Of a stretch of DNA of 7,533 bases, positions 1 through 5,530 are shown piece after piece. Under the pieces are notes generated by a model. It was not told the DNA's origin and ran no database searches. It worked only from the letters and a program-made list of their open reading frames with translations. The translations under genes were made by a program, and so were the position numbers. Within the stretch, counting starts at the first letter, position 1; each line of letters starts with the position of its first letter. Source of the stretch: Gemmatimonadota bacterium (GTDB taxonomy: Bacteria > Latescibacterota > UBA2968 > UBA8231); the NCBI GenBank assembly GCA_026706505.1, contig JAPOYQ010000286.1, positions 1 through 7,533 of the forward strand. Direction: 5' to 3'.

Positions 1-109
1 GGGCGAGGTCAGCCACCATCCCGGTGGTACACACCACGTCGATTCGCTCGTCTTTGCGCTCGGGAGCATCGCAACCCAAAGCGCACAACAAAATGAAAAT
101 CCAGGGCAT
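1..109 (-). CDS. Metal (Mn/Zn-type) ABC transporter substrate-binding lipoprotein, 5' fragment
   Basis: Only the first 36 codons are in the window; the gene leaves through the left edge. Reading leftward from the ATG at 109-107 gives a short hydrophobic leader (MPWIFILLCALGC) ending in a cysteine at residue 13, which fits a lipoprotein signal peptide with a somewhat unusual ALGC lipobox and no basic residue before the hydrophobic stretch. Mature sequence then reads IDVVCTTGMVADLA, matching the first beta strand of cluster A-I (ZnuA/MntC/TroA-type) metal-binding proteins, typically V.TT..MVADL. These proteins bind Mn, Zn or Fe outside the cytoplasmic membrane and deliver it to an ABC permease. 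An AAGGA at 117-113 lies 3 nt before the ATG, a short spacing. Divergence from a DtxR-family regulator gene with a palindrome in the promoter supports a metal-uptake role. Which metal is carried cannot be told from this fragment. Confidence 0.72.
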   Translation of the reverse strand, partial: MPWIFILLCALGCDAPERKDERIDVVCTTGMVADLA

Positions 110-149
110 GATTCCTTGCTTATCTAATTTAATTGACATACAAAACAAA

Positions 150-177
150 AATTTAGTCATGGCTAAAAATATGTCAA
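150..177 (-). promoter_or_regulatory. Predicted promoter of the metal transporter gene
   Basis: On the minus strand a perfect TTGACA lies at 177-172, followed after 16 nt by TAAATT at 155-150 (four of six match to TATAAT). Transcription would begin near 143, leaving a leader of about 33 nt before the ATG at 109. The near-palindrome at 152-167 fills the spacer and overlaps the -10, so a bound repressor would block RNA polymerase. Confidence 0.55.
152..167. promoter_or_regulatory. Candidate DtxR/MntR-family operator
   Basis: TTTAG-T-CATG-G-CTAAA is a 16-bp inverted repeat with one mismatched pair: 5-bp arms and a palindromic CATG centre. Its arms resemble the TTAG...CTAA ends of DtxR-class operators. 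It lies in the intergenic region between the metalloregulator gene and the divergent transporter gene, inside the transporter promoter. An additional inverted pair, TTGACATA at 133-140 and TATGTCAA at 170-177, flanks it off-centre; the right copy is the transporter -35. Binding by the neighbouring regulator is inferred from position and symmetry. Confidence 0.5.
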
Positions 178-182
178 GGCCA

Positions 183-210
183 TTGCTAAATCTGCTTTTG
201 GCCCTATCTT
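183..210 (+). promoter_or_regulatory. Possible promoter of the DtxR-family regulator gene
   Basis: TTGCTA at 183-188 and TATCTT at 205-210, spaced 16 nt, each match four of six consensus bases. Transcription would start near 217, upstream of the strong GGAGG at 232-236. The match is modest. A perfect TTGACA at 133-138 also exists on this strand but has no acceptable -10 at the right distance. Confidence 0.3.
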
Positions 211-244
211 AAGGGCAAAGCGCGTAACCTTGGAGGTAAGGGGA

Positions 245-910
245 TTGCTTACTCAGGCTATTGAGGATTACCTCAAGACGATCTACAAATTGCAGCACAG
301 TGACGAGCACGGCGGGCGCGTCACCACCTCGGTGATCGCCAGCCGCATGGAAGTGGCCGCGGCCTCGGCGACGAACATGATCAAGAAGCTCGCCGAGATG
401 AACCTGCTCATCTACACGCCGTACCACGGGGTCGAGCTAACGGCCAGCGGCGAGAAGATCGCCTTGGAGACCATCCGCCATCACCGCTTAATCGAGCTGT
501 ATCTCAGCCAAGCTCTGGGCTATTCTTGGGACCAGATCGACGCCGAGGCCGACCGCCTAGAGCACGCTATTTCCGAGGAATTTGAAGATCGCATCGCCGA
601 GGCTTTGCGCTATCCCACCGTCGGCGCCCACGGCGAGCCAATCCCCACCAAGCAAGGCCAGATCGACCACCCGAAGTACCGCCGTCTCTCCGAGCTACAA
701 GACGGCCAGTCCGCGGTCATCCGCCGGGTCAGCGACCGCAATCCCCAGATGCTGCGCTACATGGAAAATTTGCAATTGCGCTTGGGGACCCGGGTCGAAG
801 TCACCGCCAAGGCACCCTTTAACGGTCCGCTGCAATTGAAGATCGACGCCTCTAAAGAGGTGTCGCTAGGGCTGGAAGTGGCCGGTAGTATCTTCGTCGA
901 AGCCGATTAA
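245..910 (+). CDS. DtxR/MntR-family metal-dependent transcriptional regulator with C-terminal FeoA-like domain
   Basis: This is a 221-residue cytoplasmic repressor of the DtxR/MntR family, which senses Fe or Mn and shuts off metal uptake genes. I chose the TTG at 245 because GGAGG at 232-236 sits 8 nt before it; the upstream in-frame TTG at 230 overlaps that ribosome site. Residues 3-65 form the winged helix (TQAIEDYLKTIYKL opening, recognition helix around 38-49). Residues 66-124 form the metal-binding and dimerisation region, with likely ligands D8, H80, E84, D103, E106 and H107. D103 occupies the place of the DtxR cysteine, so the metal preference is uncertain. Residues 148-221 look like the SH3/FeoA-type third domain (RLSELQDGQSAVIRRVSD). 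The gene diverges from a metal-transporter gene and converges on the LON-domain gene with overlapping stops. Whether to call it mntR or ideR cannot be settled from sequence. Confidence 0.9.
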   Translation: MLTQAIEDYLKTIYKLQHSDEHGGRVTTSVIASRMEVAAASATNMIKKLAEMNLLIYTPYHGVELTASGEKIALETIRHHRLIELYLSQALGYSWDQIDAEADRLEHAISEEFEDRIAEALRYPTVGAHGEPIPTKQGQIDHPKYRRLSELQDGQSAVIRRVSDRNPQMLRYMENLQLRLGTRVEVTAKAPFNGPLQLKIDASKEVSLGLEVAGSIFVEAD

Positions 911-1560
911 GATCCTTCTCTATGGCTCCCGGTGTGCCCATTGGAGGACGCTAAGCGATGGAGCTTGCGCTCCGCCTCTAGCAGGGGGATTATTTGCTCA
1001 AAGTACTCGCAGAGCGCGTGTAGGCGACCATTCTCGGTCGTCATTTCCAGCAGTTGTTGCCTAATCTCCAGATCAAGGCCCGTCACTTGGGCGATTTGAA
1101 AGGCGTTTTGCATAGACCCTACTTCGGCGTGCGCGCCGGTCACTTCCTCGAGCTGCTTCACCAATTTTTCTAAGGCCGCAACGGCCTTGGCCAAGAGCAC
1201 TGGATCCGTCGGCTCCTCGGTGTCATCTACGTATTCTACCCACGCCTCTAAGTAGGGCTTGTGCTCGTCGATGCGCGCAATGCGAAAGCGCCGCGCGCCG
1301 CGGACGATGATGTTGAGTCGTCCATCATCGAACTCGTCGAGCACTTTGGCCAACAGCATTGCGCAGCCCACCTCGCCTTGCACCTCGCGATCCTTCCCCA
1401 GAATCATGCCAATAGGCAGGGTCTCGCCGCGCTCATCAGCCGCCCGCACATCGGCGAGCATCTGCTTGTAGCGCGGCTCAAATATGTGCAGGGGCACGAT
1501 TTGGCCGGGGAAGACGACCACTGGCAGGGGAAAAAGTGGAATCGGATTGCGATCTAGCAT
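907..1560 (-). CDS. LON peptidase substrate-binding domain protein (stand-alone)
   Basis: This 217-residue protein matches the N-terminal substrate-binding (PUA-like) domain of Lon protease without the ATPase and protease domains. The signature is at residues 7-34: IPLFPLPVVVFPG, then PLHIFEPRYKQM. Further typical pieces are the GEVGCAMLLAKV strand and the GRLNIIVRGARRFRI segment near residues 80-95. The C-terminal half is helical, as in the family. Stand-alone versions are common in bacteria and presumed cytoplasmic; their function is not firmly known. No convincing ribosome site precedes the ATG at 1560. The reading frame stays open upstream to a stop at 1695-1693 but contains no ATG, GTG, TTG or CTG there. 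The stop TAA (909-907) overlaps the TAA of the converging regulator gene, so no room remains for a terminator between them. Confidence 0.9.
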   Translation of the reverse strand: MLDRNPIPLFPLPVVVFPGQIVPLHIFEPRYKQMLADVRAADERGETLPIGMILGKDREVQGEVGCAMLLAKVLDEFDDGRLNIIVRGARRFRIARIDEHKPYLEAWVEYVDDTEEPTDPVLLAKAVAALEKLVKQLEEVTGAHAEVGSMQNAFQIAQVTGLDLEIRQQLLEMTTENGRLHALCEYFEQIIPLLEAERKLHRLASSNGHTGSHREGS

Positions 1561-1686
1561 GGGCGCATCGTGCTGGGTTAGTTGGTAAGAGCAAATTAAA
1601 CCGCCGATACCAGCGAGGGCAAGCGGCGCGGCGGCGGTGGCACCTATGAATCTTCGATCTGCTGCGACGCGGGTGGCACTATTGAC

Positions 1687-1694
1687 ATTATACT
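1687..1694. promoter_or_regulatory. Possible bidirectional -10 region between the LON-domain and PcfJ-like genes
   Basis: On the minus strand positions 1692-1687 read TATAAT, a perfect -10. On the plus strand positions 1689-1694 read TATACT, five of six. Neither has a good -35 (minus-strand candidates near 1710-1715 are weak), though a plus-strand TTGACA at 1682-1687 overlaps the element. Symmetric AT-rich -10 regions can start transcription both ways. A minus-strand start near 1680 would leave about 120 nt of leader before the LON-domain gene. A plus-strand start near 1701 would leave about 40 nt before the PcfJ-like gene, including an AAGGAG at 1711-1716. Confidence 0.4.
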
Positions 1695-1740
1695 AGCTGC
1701 GCGACTCATTAAGGAGTGCTCTCAAAACCGGGACTTGGCT

Positions 1741-3330
1741 ATGGCGCGCCGCCGCAAAAGAAATGTCCGCAGCGAGATCGAGCGAGCCCACAACCGGGCT
1801 AATCTCAGAAGCCACATTCGCGCCTTGGGCCTCCAATCCGAGGACGAGTACCGGGCTTGGTGTCGCAAGCGCGGTTTGGGCGACGGACTCCACAAGAGCA
1901 ATCGCCAGATCCAAAAGGAGCGCCAGCTCGCCCGCCGCCAACAGGGCGAGGTCGCGCTCACCCGCACCCGCCAGCAAACGCGCAGCCCGGCCAACACCAT
2001 CCGCCAACTCTACGACCGCACGCTCCCCAAGGGACGGCTTGGTGCCGACTACCTCTACAAGATCCGCGGCCTCTTCAACGCCTTTCCCCACGGCCCGACG
2101 CGCCGCGCCTTTCTCGACATTCTGCTCCAAGCCGCGCGCCGCGCCGACCTGTTTCGCCTCGACCCCGTCATTCCCGCTTTCGGTGCCCACCCAGATAACA
2201 ACTTCATCGAAGGTCTAGCCGCCTTGGCCCGCCATTCAGAAGACTGGGTGCGCCCCGTGACCGAGTGGGTGCCGCCGAGCCACAACCCCCGCAAGCAGTT
2301 TCACCACCTCGCCTGCCACCTGCTGGCCCGCTATGACGTGCCCACTTTTATGGACGCGGCCTTTTTCACCGCCGCGATGCCAGAGGCTGGCTTGCATCAG
2401 GCGTGGTTCAAACACATCGGCTCGGGGCAGAACATCCGCACCGCCGACCTCCCCGTCGCCTTGAGCAAGAAGTCGGCCCACTGCTTCCTCGCCGCCCCCG
2501 ACGACCTCTCCATCGCCCACGCCCTGCGCTGGGGCCAAGTCTTGGGCCAAGGTGGCAGTCCAGCGCAGGCGCGAGCGGTAATTGCCACCCGGCTGGGCCA
2601 GTCGTTTGAAAACGAAGACTTCTGGTCCACCGCGATCCTGTTTTTTGCCAACAATCCCATGCTCGACCCAGCCCACGTCGGCCCCATTGTCGATTTCATC
2701 CACGATCAGAAATACGTGCCGCAACAAATCGCCCGGCCCGGCGGTGGCTTCGAGCAAAGGCCGCCTGCGCAGCCGAACTTTTCGCTGAAGAGCCGCAGCA
2801 TTCCCAAGCTGTTGCGCCAAGTTGACGAGTGGCACGAAGCACTGGCGCGGCAGGTGCTGCTACCCGATGAAGAAGCCGACCCGGACAGAGCCAGTGGCAA
2901 AAAGGTGCGCGTCCGGCACATGTCTTGGGGCGCTTCGAGTATCGGCGAATTCGAGATGAAGCAGGAGGACAAGCAGTTCGGCGAGACCCTCACCTGGAGC
3001 GTAAAGGAATTGCTTTCCAACCACGAACTGGGGGCCGAGGGCCGCGAAATGGGCCACTGCGTCTATACCTACGCCAAGAGCTGCCGCAACGGCAGTACCT
3101 CGATCTGGTCTCTCGGCGTAGAAAACGGCAAAGGCCACCGCCACCGCATCCTCACCATCGCCGTCGATCCGCGCAGCCGCACCATCACCCAAATCCGCGG
3201 CCGCTTTAACGCCCTGCCCAACGCCAAAAACAAAAAGAACTTAGAGCGCGCTTACCAGAAGATGCTGCTCCGCTCGCACAACGTGCTCGGGCAGTGGATG
3301 AGCCGCGAATTTATCACTAAGCGCTGCTGA
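1741..3330 (+). CDS. PcfJ-like domain protein
   Basis: This 529-residue protein has no signal peptide and a very basic N-terminus (MARRRKRNVR, more Arg/Lys/Gln-rich sequence to about residue 85). The middle (90-400) is helical and I recognise no domain in it. The C-terminus carries a PcfJ-like domain: a GHCVYTYAKSC stretch with H439, C440 and Y444, then IWSL and ILTIAVD strands, then QIRGRFN at 484-490, the characteristic His-Cys and Arg-Gly-x-x-Asn hallmarks. PcfJ was named from a conjugative plasmid of Enterococcus, but the domain is widespread on chromosomes and has no established activity. The ATG at 1741 has only a weak GGGA 7 nt upstream. An in-frame TTG at 1735 is an alternative, and the better AAGGAG at 1711-1716 is too far from either. 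The gene's G+C is high like the flanking housekeeping genes, so it may be an older resident than the cassette downstream. Confidence 0.8.
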   Translation: MARRRKRNVRSEIERAHNRANLRSHIRALGLQSEDEYRAWCRKRGLGDGLHKSNRQIQKERQLARRQQGEVALTRTRQQTRSPANTIRQLYDRTLPKGRLGADYLYKIRGLFNAFPHGPTRRAFLDILLQAARRADLFRLDPVIPAFGAHPDNNFIEGLAALARHSEDWVRPVTEWVPPSHNPRKQFHHLACHLLARYDVPTFMDAAFFTAAMPEAGLHQAWFKHIGSGQNIRTADLPVALSKKSAHCFLAAPDDLSIAHALRWGQVLGQGGSPAQARAVIATRLGQSFENEDFWSTAILFFANNPMLDPAHVGPIVDFIHDQKYVPQQIARPGGGFEQRPPAQPNFSLKSRSIPKLLRQVDEWHEALARQVLLPDEEADPDRASGKKVRVRHMSWGASSIGEFEMKQEDKQFGETLTWSVKELLSNHELGAEGREMGHCVYTYAKSCRNGSTSIWSLGVENGKGHRHRILTIAVDPRSRTITQIRGRFNALPNAKNKKNLERAYQKMLLRSHNVLGQWMSREFITKRC

Positions 3331-3367
3331 TTCAATCCCGCAAGACGGCCAACGCCTCAGCGACCTC

Positions 3368-3396
3368 TTGACAATCCGAGGGAAGACTTGTAGGGT
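3368..3396 (+). promoter_or_regulatory. Predicted higBA promoter
   Basis: A perfect TTGACA at 3368-3373 is followed after 17 nt by TAGGGT at 3391-3396, a weak -10 (three of six). The predicted start near 3403 falls inside the palindrome at 3399-3411, so antitoxin binding there would repress transcription. It is the only clear promoter upstream of higB, and it may also serve the Thoeris genes because no strong promoter is visible between higA and thsB. Confidence 0.45.
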
Positions 3397-3398
3397 GA

Positions 3399-3411
3399 AC
3401 GGTATTACCGT
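3399..3411. promoter_or_regulatory. Candidate HigA operator palindrome
   Basis: ACGGTA-T-TACCGT is a perfect inverted repeat with 6-bp arms around a single central T. It lies at the predicted transcription start and ends 11 nt before the higB ATG. HigA-type antitoxins autorepress by binding short palindromes in this position, so binding by the downstream antitoxin is the natural inference. Confidence 0.5.
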
Positions 3412-3422
3412 ACACTTAGGGT

Positions 3423-3713
3423 ATGATTATCCGCTCTGTCTACCACCGAGGATTGCGCCGGTTGATTGAAAACGACAATCCTCGGTTCCTGCAACACGAC
3501 TTGGTTGACCGAGTGCGTAAGATCCTGACGGCCCTGATCTTGGCTGAGGAGTTGGACAGATTCATTGCCGATGCGCCTCGTGGCTGGCGCATCCATCGGC
3601 TCTCAGGTGACCGGCAGGACGAATGGAGTATTTCAGTATCCGGCAATTGGCGGATCACCTTTGCAGAAGAGGACGGCTACATCGACCGCTTGAACTTGGA
3701 GGACTACCACTAA
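3423..3713 (+). CDS. higB: HigB-family toxin (RelE superfamily mRNA interferase)
   Basis: The product is 96 residues, the usual size for the family. HigB toxins bind the ribosome and cut mRNA during translation, slowing growth until antitoxin neutralises them. Family landmarks are the RSVYHRGLRRLIE opening (4-16), GWRIHRLSGDR (54-64), WSISVSGNWRITF (68-80) and the terminal LEDYH (92-96). The block with R77 and the C-terminal Tyr95-His96 correspond to conserved positions of the family, so the toxin looks intact. The toxin gene comes first, the order typical of higBA and opposite to most toxin-antitoxin pairs. Only a poorly spaced AGGG (3418-3421) precedes the ATG, which suggests weak translation. 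Its TAA shares one base with the ATG of higA. Confidence 0.92.
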   Translation: MIIRSVYHRGLRRLIENDNPRFLQHDLVDRVRKILTALILAEELDRFIADAPRGWRIHRLSGDRQDEWSISVSGNWRITFAEEDGYIDRLNLEDYH

Positions 3714-4018
3714 TGGCTACCGACGGAATCAAAGTGAACATGACCCCTTCGCATCCGGGTGACTTCATTCGCACCGAGATCATTGAGGAGTTGAGTCTGA
3801 ACGTGACAAAAGCGGCCGAGATTCTAGGGGTTCGGCGGGCAACGCTTTCGGATTTGCTAAACGGCAACGCCGCTCTATCGCCGGAGATGGCACTGCGTAT
3901 CGAGAAGGCCTTCGGCGTAGGCATGGACATGCTGCTGAGGATGCAGGCTTGGTATGACTCCTCGCAGATGCGCGCCCGTGCGAATGAGATCAGTGTCCAA
4001 CGCTATGAACCTGTCTGA
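3713..4018 (+). CDS. higA: HigA-family antitoxin (XRE-type helix-turn-helix)
   Basis: This 101-residue antitoxin binds and silences HigB and represses the operon. I start it at the ATG overlapping the higB stop (TAATG at 3711-3715), because GGAGG at 3698-3702 lies 10 nt before it and the protein then begins as HigA proteins do, with THPGDF-like sequence (here SHPGDFIRTEIIEEL, 13-27). The helix-turn-helix spans about residues 30-51 (VTKAAEILGVRRATLSDLLNG), followed by SPEMALRIEKAFG (56-68) and the family tail MLLRMQAWYD (73-82). A longer in-frame ATG at 3623 lies inside higB and is not supported. The 1-nt overlap predicts translational coupling. G+C drops sharply just after this gene ends. Confidence 0.92.
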   Translation: MATDGIKVNMTPSHPGDFIRTEIIEELSLNVTKAAEILGVRRATLSDLLNGNAALSPEMALRIEKAFGVGMDMLLRMQAWYDSSQMRARANEISVQRYEPV

Positions 4019-4050
4019 GCTAGGTAACTTACAACAAAATCTATACTGAA

Positions 4051-4056
4051 AAGGAG
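4051..4056 (+). promoter_or_regulatory. Strong ribosome binding site of thsB
   Basis: AAGGAG sits 7 nt before the ATG at 4064, the best-placed ribosome site in the accessory segment, and it fixes the thsB start. A TATACT at 4042-4047 just upstream is too close to act as a -10 without removing this site from the transcript. Confidence 0.65.
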
Positions 4057-4063
4057 CAATCGG

Positions 4064-4567
4064 ATGCCGTATCGTAACAAAGTGTTCATCTCGTTCGATG
4101 GGGACAATGATATCCATTATTACCGACTTATGCGTGCATGGAAACAGAGTGATCGCACAGACTTCAATTTTTTCGACGCGCATGACATCAATACCGCAAG
4201 GGATACCAGCACCGAAGAAACAATCAAGAGGCGACTCAGTGAACGTCTTGCGAATGCGTTTGTTGTAGTTTCCCTGATAGGCAAACATACACGGTATCAC
4301 TATAAATTCGTCCGATGGGAACTAGAGCAGGCGACCAAACGTGATTTGCCGATAATTGGTGTCAACCTTAATGGACGGCGATCCCAAGACACTATGCTTT
4401 GTCCACCTATTATTCGTGATGAGTTGGCAATTCACATTAGCTTCAATGCAGCGATACTCCAATACTCTCTCGAAGACTGGCCCACCAAACACACAAGATA
4501 CAGAAGTAGCAAAAAAACCGGACCGTACTACTACAAACAAGAAATCTATACGCGTCTGGGACTGTAA
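4064..4567 (+). CDS. thsB: ThsB-like TIR-domain protein of a Thoeris anti-phage system
   Basis: This 167-residue protein is essentially one TIR-like domain of the ThsB type. Landmarks are KVFISFDGDNDIHYYRLM (6-23; first strand and the Asp-rich loop), FNFFDAHD (34-41), IKRRLSERLANAFVVVSLIGKHT (54-76) and FVRWELEQA (82-90). By analogy with the WxxxE motif of TIR enzymes, E86 is the likely catalytic glutamate, with E88 as alternative. Bacterial TIR proteins of this group sense infection and convert NAD+ to an ADP-ribose-derived messenger. In type II Thoeris the reported messenger is histidine-ADPR, which activates the partner ThsA. The gene is 5 nt from the membrane-macro-domain gene, which decides the subtype. 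No SIR2-SLOG ThsA, the type I partner, is present. The Lys/Asn/Tyr-rich sequence and low G+C (43% in 4501-4560) contrast with the flanks and suggest recent transfer. Confidence 0.88.
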   Translation: MPYRNKVFISFDGDNDIHYYRLMRAWKQSDRTDFNFFDAHDINTARDTSTEETIKRRLSERLANAFVVVSLIGKHTRYHYKFVRWELEQATKRDLPIIGVNLNGRRSQDTMLCPPIIRDELAIHISFNAAILQYSLEDWPTKHTRYRSSKKTGPYYYKQEIYTRLGL

Positions 4568-4572
4568 CTACC

Positions 4573-5517
4573 ATGAACTTTATTAAAAGCTGCGGAAATA
4601 AAATTCATATACTCATAGTCTCATTCCGTCACTTCTCGTTACTCGCCTTTATCGTATCTCTCCTTGAGTCACTCGGAGTCTTGTGGCTCATAATCGAGTC
4701 TTCGTCATTTTTCTCCACATCGTTTGAGAACAATGTTAAGCCCTACTGGTGGTTATTCCTACTTGGCGGTGGTGTCCTTGGCTTGTATCGCGCCTTACCG
4801 AAACCCACAGTATCTTCATCCATCCGAGGAACTGACTCGTCCATTGAACTGCGTATCACTGATATGTTTCGTGTGCCGGCAGCATTTGTAATACCCTGTA
4901 ATCGAACTTTCGATACGAGTCTCGAGGATGGCATTATTTCTCCAAAGAGTACTCAAGGGCAATTTACAAAGCTTTTCTTTTCTGACTCTCGGAATGAATT
5001 GGATAGACAGATATGTATGAGCGTCGATAATACCAAAGGGACTACTCTCAACAGCAATAACAAATCATATGGAAAGCAAATCGAATTTCCTGTAGGCACT
5101 GTTGCGGCGGTCTCGTCCAGTGGGCAGATCGCTTATCTTGTTGCTATCGGTTCCCTCAACAAGTACAAGAGGGTAAGTGCATCAACACAGGATATTCTTG
5201 ATGCTCTGCCTGCAACATGGGAATTCATCCGTACAAGGGGCGAGTTGGGACCACTCTGTTGTCCAATCCTCGGCTCCGGGTTTAGTCGTGTAGCCGCGAC
5301 CCGAGAAGAGTTAATTCGTGAAATCATTAAATCATTCGTTTCCGCTTGTCGTGCAGGACGCTTCTGTGAGAAACTAACGATTGCAATCGCTCCATCAGAC
5401 TTTAAGTCTGGCAGCGTCAACCTCGAAACACTCCGGCGATTTTTGGAACATGAATGCTTATACCCTGCATCACTGTCTTCAGGATCTGCTAGTGTGCCCA
5501 CCGGAACTCCAGCATAG
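4573..5517 (+). CDS. thsA: Type II Thoeris effector ThsA: two membrane segments plus macro domain
   Basis: This 314-residue effector is anchored in the cytoplasmic membrane. Two hydrophobic segments lie at about residues 21-41 (FSLLAFIVSLLESLGVLWLII, with a buried E32) and 58-75 (YWWLFLLGGGVLGLYRAL). A macro domain follows from about 91 to 275. Its markers are the IPCNRTFDT loop (107-115), GIISPKSTQGQF (120-131), GTVAAV (175-180), YLVAIGSLN (188-196) and the ligand-loop signature PILGSGFSR (231-239). In type II Thoeris this macro domain binds the TIR-made ADP-ribose conjugate and the membrane part then disrupts the membrane, killing or arresting the infected cell. There is no clear ribosome site, so translation is probably coupled to thsB 5 nt upstream. 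The last 18 residues (YPASLSSGSASVPTGTPA) are low-complexity and may have been acquired at a recombination junction. G+C is 30% in 4561-4620 and 37% in 5041-5100 by hand count. Confidence 0.86.
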   Translation: MNFIKSCGNKIHILIVSFRHFSLLAFIVSLLESLGVLWLIIESSSFFSTSFENNVKPYWWLFLLGGGVLGLYRALPKPTVSSSIRGTDSSIELRITDMFRVPAAFVIPCNRTFDTSLEDGIISPKSTQGQFTKLFFSDSRNELDRQICMSVDNTKGTTLNSNNKSYGKQIEFPVGTVAAVSSSGQIAYLVAIGSLNKYKRVSASTQDILDALPATWEFIRTRGELGPLCCPILGSGFSRVAATREELIREIIKSFVSACRAGRFCEKLTIAIAPSDFKSGSVNLETLRRFLEHECLYPASLSSGSASVPTGTPA

Positions 5518-5530
5518 AGAAATACACCTA

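Noticed and set aside
24..212. 62-codon plus-strand open frame at the left edge
   Set aside because: It overlaps the transporter signal peptide region and the control region, starts without a ribosome site and resembles no protein family.
1650..1669. A 20-nt stretch that recurs at 6095-6114 with one mismatch (ATCTTC, one variable base, then ATCTGCTGCGACG)
   Set aside because: The second copy is ordinary coding sequence of the aldolase (the QQIED codons) and neither copy sits at an element boundary; I treat it as coincidence although it is somewhat unlikely by chance.
1693..2190. Long open frame on the minus strand opposite the PcfJ-like gene (165 codons), with similar ones at 2236-2835 and 2860-3192
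   Set aside because: Shadow of codon bias in the real plus-strand gene; the peptides have no recognisable domain and no ribosome sites.
4042..4047. TATACT as a -10 element for thsB
   Set aside because: A start site 7 nt downstream would fall within the AAGGAG ribosome site, and no -35 lies at the right distance.
3875..4300. 141-codon minus-strand open frame across higA and thsB
   Set aside because: Antisense to two well-supported genes and crosses their intergenic gap; no family resemblance.
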